From Epiperipatus broadwayi (Eukaryota; Onychophora; Udeonychophora; Euonychophora; Peripatidae), in NCBI GenBank assembly GCA_028023455.1, contig JAQFVV010006216.1:2020445-2084444 (forward strand): DNA of 64,000 nt, read 5' to 3'. The stretch's first letter is position 1. Every line of letters starts with the position of its first letter. Both the position numbers and the translations under genes were made by a program. This document shows, in pieces, positions 11,643 to 23,426 of this stretch. The notes beneath the pieces are model-generated. The model was not told the origin of the DNA. It did not search any database and saw only the letters and a list, made by a program, of their open reading frames with translations.

Positions 11643-14499
11643 TCAACCATTATCAATCCACTGCAGGATGAAGGTCTCTCCAAGTTCAATCCATCTTTTG
11701 CTATCTTTAGCTTCTCTTCTCCACATCACCCCTGCACACTTACTTATTTCATCCACCCATCTAACATGTGGTCTCTTTCTGAGTCTTTTACAATCTCTTG
11801 GAATCCAGTTTAAAATTTCAATTATCCATCTGTTATCATCTCTTCTAACAATATGTCCAGCCCAACTCCACTTCAGTCTTTTAATTTTTTCAATGAGGTC
11901 AGTAACACCTGTTTGTTCTCTTACCCATACATTGTGTTTGAATCTCTTCTTGTTATTCCCAACATGCATCTCTCCATACTTCTTTGAGTGGTCTGAAGTC
12001 TCCGTATTGCTCTTCTATTAAGTGTCCAAGTCTCAGATCCATAAGTAACAACTGGCAAAACACATTTATTAAAAACCTTCCTTTTCAAACACATAAGCAT
12101 ATTTCCTTTTAGTATCAAGTTATTTCTACCAAAAGCACTCCAACCAAGTTTAATTCTATGATTAATTTCATCCATTATATTTCCATCTGTAATAATCTGA
12201 CCAAGGTATTTGTAACTGTTAACTTCTTCTAACTCATCATAATTAATCTTTATTTTCATATTTTGAGAAAATCTATTAAACATTACTTTAGTCTTTTTAA
12301 CATTTATCTTTAGTCCTACTTTCCTACTTTCATCTGATAACTCCTGCAACATTTCCTGTAGCTCTAAAGCATTATTTGCAAAAACAACTACATCATCTGC
12401 AAAATCTAAATGACTTAAATAATCTCCATTTACTTTCACTCCTTTAGCTTCCCATTTTAATCCACAAAATACTTCTTGCAGCACTGCTGTAAAAAGTTTT
12501 GGAGATATGGAGTCACCCTGTCTTACACCCTTTTCAATGTTGATTTTCCTACTATCATTATGTAATCTAATTGTTGCTGTTGCATTTTTATAAATATTCT
12601 TCAAAATATGACAATATCCTGGATCTACACCTTGATGATCCAATGCTTTAATCACTGAAGAAATGTTTATAGAATCAAATGCCTTTTCATAGTCTACAAA
12701 TCCTAAGCATAATGGCAACTCATATTCATTTGTCCTTTCTATAATTTCTCTCAATACCTGGATATGATCTACTGTACTAAAACCACTTTTAAATCCAGCT
12801 TGTTCTCTTGGTTGGTGGAAATCCAGTGTTTTCTGTAGACGAGTTGTAATTATCTTAGTAAAAATTTTGTATAAAACTGATAAAAGACTGATAGGTCTGT
12901 AATTTCTAATATCTTCTTTATCACCTTTTTTAAATATTAATATTAATACTGCATTCTTCCAATCATCTGGTACATCTTTATCATTTAGACATTTGGTATA
13001 TAACTTTGCTAAAAAAATTTTATTTCTTCACCTGCTTCTTTTAATATATCAATTACAATTCCATCATTACCTGGAGCCTTCCCTTTCTTCATAAATTTAA
13101 TTGCATGTCTCACTTCCTCATTCAAAATTCTGGGCAATTCGGAAGATATAATATGTATAGGAGGCACTTGTTCTTTATTACTATATAATTCTTGATAGAA
13201 GTCTTCTACACATTTTATGATGTCATCTCTCTTTTTAGTAATAATGCCATCTTTTTTTCTTATTGCAGATATAAATTTCCTACCAATACCAAAATGTTGT
13301 TTTACACTCTTTAGACTTTTATTCTCTTCTACAGCTTTCCTTGCTAGTTCACAATTATACTTTCTTATATCATTTTCAACTCTTTTCCATACCATTTTAC
13401 AAAATTCAAGATATTCAATCTTTTTTAATGCATCATTGTTGTATATCCTCATATTCCTTCTTTTCTTCATAAATTCTCTAGTCTCAGTAGAAATTTTATT
13501 GGTCAATTGCTGCTTTTTTCTACCAGCTATCTTTGTTGCAGTTTTTAAAAGTGTATCGCTTATTTTCCTATTAATGTCATTCAAATCTGAATCATGTTCA
13601 AAATCTACTAATACTTGAAACTGATTTGTAAGTTCTAATTTAAATTCATTAGAATGTTTCTGAAGATTAGGAATATCAACTGTAAATATTGTTTTTCTTA
13701 ATAATTTTTGTCTCTCTAGTTTTGCATTAACATGTATCTTACATCTTACTAATCGATGATCACTTCCTGTGTTAAATTTATTAAGAACATTACAATCTTG
13801 AAATATGTATTTTTGGTTAGTCAAAATATAATCCAATTCTGCTGTACCTTCATTTGGATGCTTCCATGTCCATTTCCTTTTAACATTTTTCTCAAAAAAA
13901 GAATTCATAATATAAAGTTTTTCTTTTTCTGCAAACTCCACAAGTCTATGTCCTCTCTCATTTCTATTACCATAACCAAAATTACCTACAGCATTTTCAT
14001 CTTTCATTTGTTTACCAATTCTAGCATTAAAGTCTCCCATAACAATTTTAAAATGTTGTTTACTCTGATCAAAAGCCTTTTGTACATCCATATAAAAATC
14101 TTCTATAACTTCATCACTATGAGAACTTGTTGGGGCATAAACCTGAATTATCTGCATTTGGTATCTGCTATTAAGTTGTAAAACTAATCTTGCCACTCTG
14201 TCTGATACACCATCAATCTCCACAATGTTATTCTTCCATTTTTTATTTATAATGAATCCTACTCCACTTGTATTTCCAATATTTGTGCCTTTATAGTAGA
14301 GTATATGTCCACTTTTTAAATCAATTGTTTCTTCACCTTTTTTTCTAACTTCACAAAGTCCAATAATGTCCCATTTAATATAAGACAGTTCTTCTTCTAA
14401 CTCTTGCAATCTTCCTTCACTTGAAAGTGATCTGCAGTTGTAAGTACCTAAATAAAAGTCGTCATCAAATGGCAGCCTGAGTCCGCAATCAGAGGATTC
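11643..14499 (-). pseudogene. RTE ORF2: APE endonuclease plus reverse transcriptase
   Basis: ORF2 encodes an apurinic-type endonuclease followed by a reverse transcriptase, the enzymes of target-primed reverse transcription. The frame opens at 14499, just after a UAA at 14502-14500, and has no AUG before the endonuclease. Endonuclease motifs include GLCEVRK, VYAPT, MGDFNARIG and SDHRLV. RT motifs are RNYRPISLL, GFVDYEKAFDSI, GVRQGDSISPKLF and the catalytic HLDFADDVVVF, and a C-terminal block contains WSWAGHIVRRDDNRW. There are two frameshifts. One lies in a T/A homopolymer at about 13009-13016, right after EEIKF. The other is near 11921-11969, after ITRRDS. Apart from these the frame is essentially open, so inactivation looks recent or is partly sequencing error. 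Confidence 0.85.
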
Positions 14500-14594
14500 T
14501 TAGCACCCTCCACCTTCGGCCACCAACCGCTGCCTTGGTTGGTGACTTTACAGCCTCCTGGGAATAAGGGCCATGATTTATTTTTGTCTGTCAT
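14448..14594 (-). CDS. Putative RTE ORF1, 48 aa, overlapping ORF2
   Basis: An AUG at 14594-14592 opens a 48-codon frame that ends at UAG 14450-14448. It overlaps the open ORF2 frame (from 14499) by 52 nt. The protein begins MTDKNKSWPLFPGG, is rich in Gly, Trp and Lys, and has no recognised domain. RTE elements are known for a tiny ORF1 that overlaps ORF2, so position and size fit. The equivalent region of the copy at 35.9-36.7 kb preserves an aligned start (MADKSK) and a similar later block (AKNLLIADSE) with shifts, which argues that this is real coding sequence. Translation of ORF2 would then need frameshifting or reinitiation, since ORF2 lacks its own early AUG. Confidence 0.55.
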   Translation of the reverse strand: MTDKNKSWPLFPGGCKVTNQGSGWWPKVEGAKNPLIADSGCHLMTTFI

Positions 14595-14859
14595 GATTGT
14601 ATATATTGAAAAAATATTCTTAAACTCGGAGGTAAAAAGCCAATAAACTCACCATGCTGGCTAATGCATGTTGTTGAGCAGCCCATCCACGTTCGTATAC
14701 TATATGAATAAGCACATAGTAATAACAGCTGCAACCACAAGAACGTATGGAATGGACATTAGGAATTTGCCCTGCTCGGTTCCTTTAAGGCTTCCAAGAG
14801 GAATCAAAGGGTCTCCTTTCAGTTAATAGCAAACTCCTTTCTGCAGCCATATATATATA

Positions 14860-15480
14860 TATAAGTAAAATGAACTTTTTTTTCAAATTTACATTATAAT
14901 TTACTACAAAAGCATATGTTATGGAAGGCATAATTATTGTAATGGCTCTTGCACAACCTTTCAAAATTTGAAATGAAATATTATAAAGACTAACAGCTAT
15001 AAGAAACAGTTTCTTTTATACAAGTATTTTCAAAGCATTGGGAATTGACATAAGAAGAAGGGACAAATATTTGTTTTAATTCAACTACCAAAATATAATA
15101 TAGTTTCTTAAATCTAGAAAACTTTTTTTTCATTTTATACAAACCATGATGTACACATTTTTTCCCATTAAATTCGTAATTTTATTCTTCTGATTTAAAA
15201 TCATAAATAATGTTAATTTTAAAATTTAAGAGAAAACTTTTGTTTTTTGGTATTTTAAAATTAAGATCATATTAAAATCTATTCGTGTTTTATTGTAGTA
15301 CATTACTTTGATTTTATTATTTGAAAGTGTATGTAATATCAAAGATAAAATTTATATTCCATAAACAGAAGAAAAATATTATGACATGTCTGGTCCAAAG
15401 AAAAAAAGTGGCAATGATATTGAATCTTATTTTTTTTACTATTAACATACTTTCGGTTCACACAAATAATATAAATAATC
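14860..15480. other. AT-rich DNA, nothing recognised
   Basis: It lies between the 5' end of the RTE element and the tRNA-like sequence and has only poly-A/T runs. A (TA)n run at 14851-14863 marks the RTE 5' junction. Confidence 0.5.
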
Positions 15481-15481
15481 A

Positions 15482-15562
15482 AGCATTGGTGGTCGAGAGG
15501 TCAGCGCAGCTGCTTTACAAGCAGTTGTCCCGGGTTAGCGGATTCGCTTCCCGGCTGATGCT
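15482..15562 (+). tRNA. tRNA-like sequence, Val(UAC) anticodon; pseudogene or SINE head
   Basis: The sequence folds roughly as a tRNA. A 7-bp acceptor stem pairs AGCATTG (15482-15488) with TGATGCT (15556-15562), including G-T pairs. The anticodon stem GCTGC/GCAGT encloses the 7-nt loop TTTACAA, giving anticodon UAC (Val). An A-box-like TGGTCGAGAGG and a B-box-like GATTCGCTTCC are present. The T-arm is abnormal: the CCGGG/CCCGG stem closes a loop of about 15 nt instead of 7, so a functional tRNA is unlikely. It may be a tRNA pseudogene or the head of a tRNA-derived SINE. The downstream DNA becomes AT-rich within about 25 bp, leaving little room for a SINE body. Confidence 0.5.
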
Positions 15563-15599
15563 ATGACCATGAGAAAATATATATATAAATAAGTGATAC

Positions 15600-16450
15600 A
15601 TTTTTCTTTTAACTTCAATTTCAGCATAAAATATTATTTATTTATTTATTTTTTACAGGTAGCATTAAAAAAAAGCATATATTGTAAATTTTTTCCTTTC
15701 TTTTTTTTACTTTAAAATAAACTTATTTTAATTAGTCAGAAACAAAAGACCTATGAAAAACAATTAAATATTGTTTTCTAATTACTCAGATATAAAATGA
15801 CATTAATACAAGACAGTGCATTTTTGCAAAGTAGAAAAGTGATGGACAGACGATATAAAACTTCCTGAATAAAAACTTGTCATTCTGAAGCTCAAATGTC
15901 ACATGATCTTTTAAACAACAAATTATTGAGTAAAAAAAAAATCATTAAAAATAAAAATGCCCAAAGTGTATACACACACAGTGTTTTATAAACTTACATT
16001 TTGTTTATTCCATGTCTAGTTTGCTTGAAATTAAAATTAATATTAATAATGTTGGTAGGTATCATGTCTGCAAGAAGATAATTGTCAACATTTCTGCAAC
16101 ACTGTTATAAAACCAAGATAATGAAAAATGTGATGCCACCAAAAATATCAATATAACACTGATATTAATAAAAGACAACTATATATATAGGAATTAATCC
16201 TAAAAAACATGTCATCTTTTACAAATAAAAAGTTTGTTTACTATAGTATATATAACAAAATACAAATTCAAAAAAAAAGAGTCTAAACTATGTAGATAAA
16301 TAAAGAATTAAAAAATAGCATATGACTGTTTCAGATAGCTGATCCTAATAAACCCAGATAATCACACAAAAATCATTGGTAAACCCATGATTTTCATTAT
16401 GTATATACCAACATTTCAGCTTGATCACACTAATCAACAGGTATAAAAAA
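15600..16450. other. AT-rich DNA, nothing recognised
   Basis: Homopolymer-rich DNA with no coding frame or repeat boundary that can be supported. Confidence 0.5.
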
Positions 16451-16460
16451 TTGAAAAATG

Positions 16461-16917
16461 AAAGTCAGAAAATGTTAACTGTAATATGTTTTTTTTTTAA
16501 AAAAAAAATTCTTCCAAATAGAAGAAAGAAGAATTTTATATGTTATCCCATTGATTGATACAATTTGGTCTTTTTAGAATCCTGGTGTTAGAGAAATCAA
16601 TGAATCCATAGCATAGAGTGAAAATCCTGATGACGAAATGAGTGTTGCCACCAACATAAGCTTTACGAAAACCCTATGATATTTATGAAGTACATGAGCC
16701 CCAAGATGGATTGAATCTTTAGATTATAAATTCATGTCACAATGTTGATTTCTCTAAAATTATGATTGTATCCAGATGTGACACTCTCCACCAATATAAA
16801 ATCAGAGAAGCCATTGAGATATTAAAAAGTCGAAATTATATCAACAAACATGATGATACATACTATTTGGAAGAATTTTTAAAAAACATATTACTTTGAA
16901 GATTTTCTGACTTTTAC
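16461..16917. repeat. Inverted-repeat element of about 460 bp
   Basis: The left arm (16461-16521) and right arm (16863-16917) are inverted complements. They share AAAGTCAGAAAAT, GTAATATGTTTTTT and ATTCTTCCAAATAG. A second inner inverted pair contains TTAGAGAAATCAA (about 16590 and 16745). No ORF is present. The centre contains CTGATGACGAAA at 16627-16638, which superficially resembles a hammerhead ribozyme core. It could be a MITE or a decayed Penelope-type terminal structure. Confidence 0.45.
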
Positions 16918-16929
16918 TTTCCAATTATA

Positions 16930-19540
16930 TATAATTGTTTTTTTTCTTCTATTGGTGGAACTTAAATATGGTCAGAAATCAGTGTTTATAGTTCCTCTAC
17001 AACCATCTTTATAATACTCTATTCATTACCCAGTTGATAGCTGTGATCAAAACATTGTCAGTACATTCATAATCAAAATACTGTAATTTTCCCTTACAAG
17101 ATGACACCACAAAATATAGAACACAACTCAGTCTAAAATAAAATACAAATATTATTATTGAGACTATATTTCACACTTACTGTTGACATAAGATATTCTA
17201 TATGTGAGGTCACAAAGCCTAGGTTTTAAGATTGCACAATATATAAAATATACCTCCAACAACATTGCCATTTTAGAAAATTTCCATATATTATTACCCT
17301 ACAATCATGTGGAAAATCCCTATAACAACAATGAGTAACATAATAAATTCATATTTAAAGAATTACTACAATTTTTTTCATAACTACCTATTCCATTATA
17401 TCTATAATAAACTACAATATTATAAATTTTAAATACACATATTAAATTAATCTAATTTAGTACTAAGCTATCTTAATAAAATCCCAGGAATAATGATTAT
17501 TCCTTTAATAATAATATGAATGGTTAACACTGAGATAATTTAATGACAAGAGGGATTTTATTGAAATCCAATCATTTCAATCACATTAACAATCTTATAT
17601 TTACAAGAGGTAACTAAATTAACTATTTAACAATACATCTAGCTTCAATACTAAACAAATAATGATAATTGAATTACAAAGCTAACATTAGCTTAACACT
17701 TATGAAGATATTTTTCATTAATTAATAATATTCTTATACAAATTATAACAGTTATTTAGAATAATCACTCTCTAGTAATCATGTCATTTATCCCTAATCA
17801 AAATATAATCTTTCATAAATTAATCTTTGGAAATATTAATTATTTTTTAGCAAGAACCCATTCCATATATCTTTCAAACAAACAATATAATTGTCCAACT
17901 AAGTGTTATTTAGTTTAAATAATACAGTAATTGATATTTAATCATTTTCAAAACTTTCATAAACTTTTATGATCTTGGAATTTTATAATAACCAAAATAA
18001 TTTTTAAAAATACATATGTGACTCTACAAATAGAATAAATTTTCTTAATGCTGTGAACATAAAGTAATACTTTATAATTAAATTTCAGAAATCTTTTCTG
18101 TAAGTGTAGCTTACAATCTGGTTCAAACCAACCATTATGTATCCACAACATCAATCTAAACCCATGAAAAATATAAATTGAGATAAAAGGTTTATATTTG
18201 CATTATCAAATTTTTCATGCAAACAGGCATATAACTAAAAATATATCTTAATAATTGCTAAATAAAAGATAGTGATAAAATGAAATATATGCTTATTTTA
18301 AATGCAAAGTAAAAAAAAACTTAATTAAAAAAAATTCACATATATACCTGTACTAATAATAAGTCATTCATCATGGTGTAAACAACACAATGTAAGACAT
18401 GAACTTAATAGACAGGATGATGACCTGATGTCACGTCAATACCTAGGCAACCAAGTATTAGAAAATGAGAGTAGAATTTTACTATGTAATTTTACTACAT
18501 GATGACTTAATTCATTTATATGCCTAATGCTTAGAAAAACACCAAATTATCTCATCTGGAATGTCTCAATGGGTCCAGGAAAACAGGAACAACAGAAATA
18601 AAGGAGAAAAAATCATTTCAAGTGCATTGCCAGAGAATTACAGTGAGCAAAGGAGCATTTATCAGAGCAGATTAGTGAAAAGATAAATAGACTATATCCA
18701 TGAGAGACATTAATAATAAAATTACAGACTTTAATCACGAGGATTTGAACAAAATCAGAGTTATAATGTATTATTTTATTTTGCTTTGTATGCTAGTAAA
18801 ATTCTATTTTTATTTCACTCTTACACTTGGAAGTTTCAGTATGTCTGCAGTTGGAAGAGGCCATTGCAATAAAAAGCAACATAGTGCAGGGGGAAAGTTT
18901 ATTAAGATAGAATTTTTTTTTGTAAATAAAGTTTAGGTTAATTCCCTCCATAATGACCTGATATTTGATCATCATCATCACAAAATATGGAATGAGGTAA
19001 AAAAATTGATACTCTTGTATGGTAATTACATGCACTAGTACAGGACAAAGTTTGTGTTATTTATGTTTAACTAATAATCATTATATTTAGTTTATTCGAC
19101 ATGAATGACTAATATTCTTGTGTGAACATTAGGAAACTTATACATAGATAGGGGGATCCCCAAAAAAATGGAGCCTCTACAGCTGAAATTGGATAATGGA
19201 GCTATTGGACATACGTTGATGTAATACTGTAATATAGTTAGACAGCTTCATGATCATTGTGATAATAAATTAAGAATTTTTTGTTTAGATAATCTTACTT
19301 CCTTTGTAAATAAGTAGTGTTTATTGATGCATGTATGGGTTGGAGTAATGGATAATTTTAATTACTGATATGGTAGAAATGCATAGTGGACACATATGAT
19401 TACATTTTTCACTATGTTAATAGAATTTAAATTTTTCATCCATTATAAATAAAAGTTGTTAATGTGTTTTAACTCAAATTGGTATCTAGTTTATCAAATC
19501 GCTCATACGCTCACTCATCAACTTAATTGGTTATATACAT
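16930..19540. other. AT-rich DNA, nothing recognised
   Basis: No coding frame or named repeat was supported. Poly-A/T and short CAT runs are present, for example at 18969-18981. Confidence 0.5.
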
Positions 19541-19544
19541 ATTA

Positions 19545-20600
19545 TAAACAAAAACAAGTTAAAAAATTTTTAACCTGCCTATAGCATGCATTTTATGACC
19601 ATGGATGGAGCTTTACCAATAGCCCACTTAAGCTTGTTTACAATAAATACTGAGAGAGAACAGAAAATTCAATATCTCTTTCAAATTGTCTCCAACCTTT
19701 AAAGCATGGTTTCAAGCTAATTGGCTATTGTCAGTAAAGGGTAGGAGAACTAGAAACTAGATCTAAATCCCAATTCTACTGAACAGCATTTATGTAAACT
19801 GTTCCTATCAGTTTGAAAGTACAAATTTTTCAGATACACAAATATCCTTAAAATCCAGCTGAACAAACCCGATAGCTATATGGGCCTGAATTCAGTTCAG
19901 TTTCACGACATAGTAAAAAGGTTCTGCAATCTATATCAATGCTAAAACCTTCAAGGGTATATTTATGATAAACAAAAAACACGATAAAATTTTTTTTCGT
20001 GCTTTCAAACTGATAGAAACAGTTTACATAAATGCTGTTCAGTAGAGTTGGGATTTAGATCTAGTTTCTAGTTCTCTTACCATTTACTGATGGCAGCCAA
20101 TTAGCTTGAAACCATGGTTTAAAGGTTGGAGACAATTTGAAAGAAATATTGAATTTTCGATTCTCTCTTGGCATTTATTGTAAACAAGCTTGAGTGGGCT
20201 ATTGGTAAAGCTCCATCTGTGATCATAAAATGCAAGCTGTAGGCAGGTTAAAAAAATTTTAACTTGTTTTTGTTTATGTACCTTTGAAGGTTTTAAAAAT
20301 GATATAGATGCAGAACGTTTTTACTATGTGGTGAAACCGAACTGAATTCAGGCCCATATAGCTATCTGGTTTGTTTAGCTGGATTTTAAGATATTTACAC
20401 ATCTGAAAAATTTGTGCTTTCAAACTGATAGGAACAGTTTGCATAAATGCTGTTCAGTAGAGTTGGGATTTAGATCTAGTTTATAGTTCTCCTACCCTTT
20501 ACTGACAATAGCCAATTAGCTTGAAACCATGGTTTAAAGGTTGAAGACAAGTTGAAAGAGATATTGAATTTTTGATTCTATTGGTAAAGCTCCATCTGTG
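19545..20600. repeat. Palindromic/tandem repeat complex
   Basis: A segment of about 265 bp (A, 19545-19810) is followed by B (about 19815-19962). Next come three blocks in reverse orientation: A' (about 20003-20275), B' (about 20285-20408) and a partly deleted A'' (about 20413-20600). The reverse-strand part reads as a tandem array of an A-B unit of about 410 bp. The left part is one unit in the opposite orientation, joined near 19965-20000. Shared strings include GAACAGCATTTATG or its complement, AGATCTAAATCCCAA and GGGCCTGAATTCAG. No coding frame is present. The right edge is close to the start of the LTR element at 20625. Confidence 0.7.
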
Positions 20601-20624
20601 AATATATATATATATATTGTAAAA

Positions 20625-22659
20625 GACCGGAAAAATCCTTTAGGATGGTACACCCAGAGCCTTCTCTACTTACAGGTCCTATTACTACTCAGGGTTCTAA
20701 CTCAGAGTAGATATTTGCCTTTAACTCTGCTCAAGGATGGATTTAAATAGGATGGCAATAATATGACCTCTATATAGATCCTTAATGGCTATTGCTAATA
20801 ATATATTAAAATCTGTATACATGTATAATAGCTATTCTGGTAAGTGAAGTATTAATGATGCTTAATAATCTAGAGATGAGAGAAACAAAGATTTTAACTT
20901 CAAACAACAAATATTTATTAACAAATCGGGGTTAAATTTATAATATTTATAAATTAATAAAATATATACATGGATATAATAAAATATTGATTTATCTTTA
21001 CTAGAATAAGACTAGCTATGATTTAAATATTAAAATATCAATTGAAATAAAAATTATAAAATTATATTGCATAATGTACAATAATGTATCAATTATTTTA
21101 AATATGAAATTATATTACTAGATGTACAATTATCATTTTGTTTATGTCCTTTAAATGTATTTCAAGGTTATGTCCATGATTTGCTAATTTATGTTTTGTA
21201 GATATAGTTCATTCATAAACAATTATTCATGCAAACAAGAAAATGTATTTATATAAAATTACTTATTAGCAAGTCTAATCAATATTTAATGTTAACATAT
21301 TAAATGTCTAATTAAAATGTATATGTGTAAAATCTTATCTTTTGTCTTTTAAGTCATTGTCCATTTAATGAGTCCAATTACTTAATATTTTATTTACAAA
21401 CATAAAAAAAAAATATCTATGCATACCTTGAGTTGTGTATTTGCATCTCTCTTCCCTTATACAAATTTAAATAAATGAGTTCTTTTTTAAAAAAAATGTT
21501 TTCTGCAAATGAATAACAGGGTGAAAAAACTTGTAACTCAACTCTCAGTATACACTAAAAAAAAATACAAAATTTAAACATTTATAAGCATTAATTGAAA
21601 TCTTGGATTTCTTTAAAACAATAGCAGGTTAAATTTTCAAGAATGGCTTCAGTGTTCTTAGCAGATAATGTCTTTCTTTTATTCACGCATATTAAATCAT
21701 ATTAAACATTCCAAGCATTAACAATTCCCACAACGAAATTGAATTCCTGGGCTTTTGATTTTATAGCCATTGCCTTTCCAATTCCATCTCCAGATCATTC
21801 CACGCTGATTTAAACATTAAATATACCAATGAACATTATACTCCATCACTTGTCAATGACACCAAGGAGATAGAAAGATCCCATGACACTTAATTAGCAA
21901 AATTGCATCGTTAGATTTTATATACACACGTATAAATTGTTAAATATAAATCGTTTTCCAAGGCTTGCATTGTAATATAAAAACGAATGCTATTTCTATG
22001 CAGTTTTTATTTATTCATATATGAGACGCAAGATAAAGATTTTACTTTAAAAGTAATATAAATTAGTGTTAATAAAATTCTATTTCATTATTAGTTGGCT
22101 TTATCTTTTACAAGAAACATTTTATAGTAATTATATTTTTGACAACGATAAATAAATATGAAGCTCTTAGAATTTATTTGAATGGACGAAAGTTCATCAC
22201 TTAAACAATGTCTTTTTTCCTTTTTTAAAATATTTTACACTAATAAATTATGAAATTCCAAATATTAAACAGTTTTTTTTTTTAATAATGGAAGGAAATC
22301 ATAATAACTAATATAATAACAATTAAAATATTCTTATTCTACAACTTTACTTTCACATACTCCATTTGAACAAAAACCAACCAACAACTAAAAATTCCTG
22401 TTGCTTAGTTTTTTCCACGTTCCAAAATCAACAAAGATTTACTCTTTTTTTTTCTTTTTTAAACAAAAGAAACTTGGTTAATAAAATTTAATGTCAGATA
22501 TTTTCTTTATTATTTTTGTCACATCATGATTTAAAATCTTAAACGTTCATGTATAAATATGTGTATGTATATATTTTATTCTACATTTACTAAAAAAAAT
22601 AAATTAATTCATTCCTTTATGAATGTATAGTTATGTTTGTATATATATATGTGTGTATG
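20625..22659 (-). repeat. 3' LTR of Ty3/Gypsy-type element
   Basis: This direct repeat of about 2035 bp matches 26784-28834 with only a few per cent differences in the stretches compared by eye. It starts at GGAAAAA...CTTTAGGATGGTACACCC and ends in a (TA)/(TG) tract. The element reads on the minus strand, so this is the 3' copy. Exact TG/CA ends and a target duplication could not be assigned, because the outer edges are AT/GT microsatellite on one side and decayed on the other. Confidence 0.75.
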
Positions 22660-22679
22660 TCTCCAAATATCTAAAAAAA

Positions 22680-23420
22680 ATATGTTTTAAAAGTTGGCTG
22701 CCTATTTAATCTTTATACATGTTATCCCAAAACATCAGTTACTTATTATTATTTTTTTTTATAAGGATTGGGCATCACCTTACATTTCCTGCACCCTTAA
22801 AAGGTTAAAATTTAGACCATTGTCAAAATTTTAGCACATGAACAAAGATTTGGATGGTTATCGTGTTGGATAATTTTATTCTTTTTAAATAGGGAGAGTT
22901 CTAATGCTTTCTTACTTGTTTTAATTTACTCATTAATATACATTTATTATATATATATATATATCATGTTTGTTAGATTCTTACCCTTATCTCTTTCATT
23001 TTAACATTGAATTGCTCTCATCATTAACATTGTTCCTATTATCTTTACTAGAATTACTGACTATATAATGGTTGAATATCCTGAATTCAACTGGTTAAGT
23101 GTCTCTGTTCCAGAAGGCACGTATTTGGGTTTGTCAGCCTATATCCTGCTCCCTGGAAGTCTTATTGGATTTTTATAAGAGCTGAACAAAATATGGGATA
23201 CCCACATCGTATGAGTCAATTCCCACATCTCAGCCGATTCTAAAATACCTCAATAAAATGTTTCAACATTAATTTGAGTGTATCCTCATCACATCTACCT
23301 ACTCTAGCCATTTACTCATGAACAATGCTATCTTTCTCATTACAATATACTTGCATATACCCATTTACATTTTTTTATAAACTCTTCTTTCACCTACTTT
23401 AATCATGATCATCTGTTTAT
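22680..23420. other. LTR-element internal 3' region without ORF
   Basis: Between the 3' LTR and the integrase remnant. No coding frame was found. A (TA)n run lies at 22949-22965. This is where an envelope-like ORF could sit, but none is visible. Confidence 0.45.
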
Positions 23421-23426
23421 GAATAA

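Larger units (their letters stand above)
11632..14850 (-). mobile_element. RTE-clade LINE, near full length
   Basis: This is a non-LTR retrotransposon on the minus strand of about 3.2 kb. The 5' UTR starts near 14850 (minus strand begins GGCTGCAGAAAGGAG). A short ORF1 (14594-14448) overlaps a long ORF2 (14499-11643). The 3' end carries a (GAT)n-type simple-repeat tail, seen as (CAT)n at 11626-11643. A second copy ends in the same tail (50540-50553, plus), and two more partial copies lie at 35.9-36.7 kb and 63.1-64.0 kb (minus). Microsatellite tails and a very short ORF1 are typical of RTE elements. Proteins of this family are often mis-annotated in databases as craniofacial development protein 2-like. 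Confidence 0.88.

Noticed and set aside
11605-12021. Plus-strand 138-codon frame with a His run
   Set aside because: Antisense shadow of the RTE ORF2 C-terminal part; the His run is the (CAT)n tail.
13217-14181. Plus-strand frames of 133 and 141 codons
   Set aside because: Antisense to the RTE endonuclease/RT coding region, low complexity, no motifs.
15321-15566. 81-codon plus-strand ORF
   Set aside because: Its less AT-rich end is the tRNA-like sequence; the rest is AT-driven.
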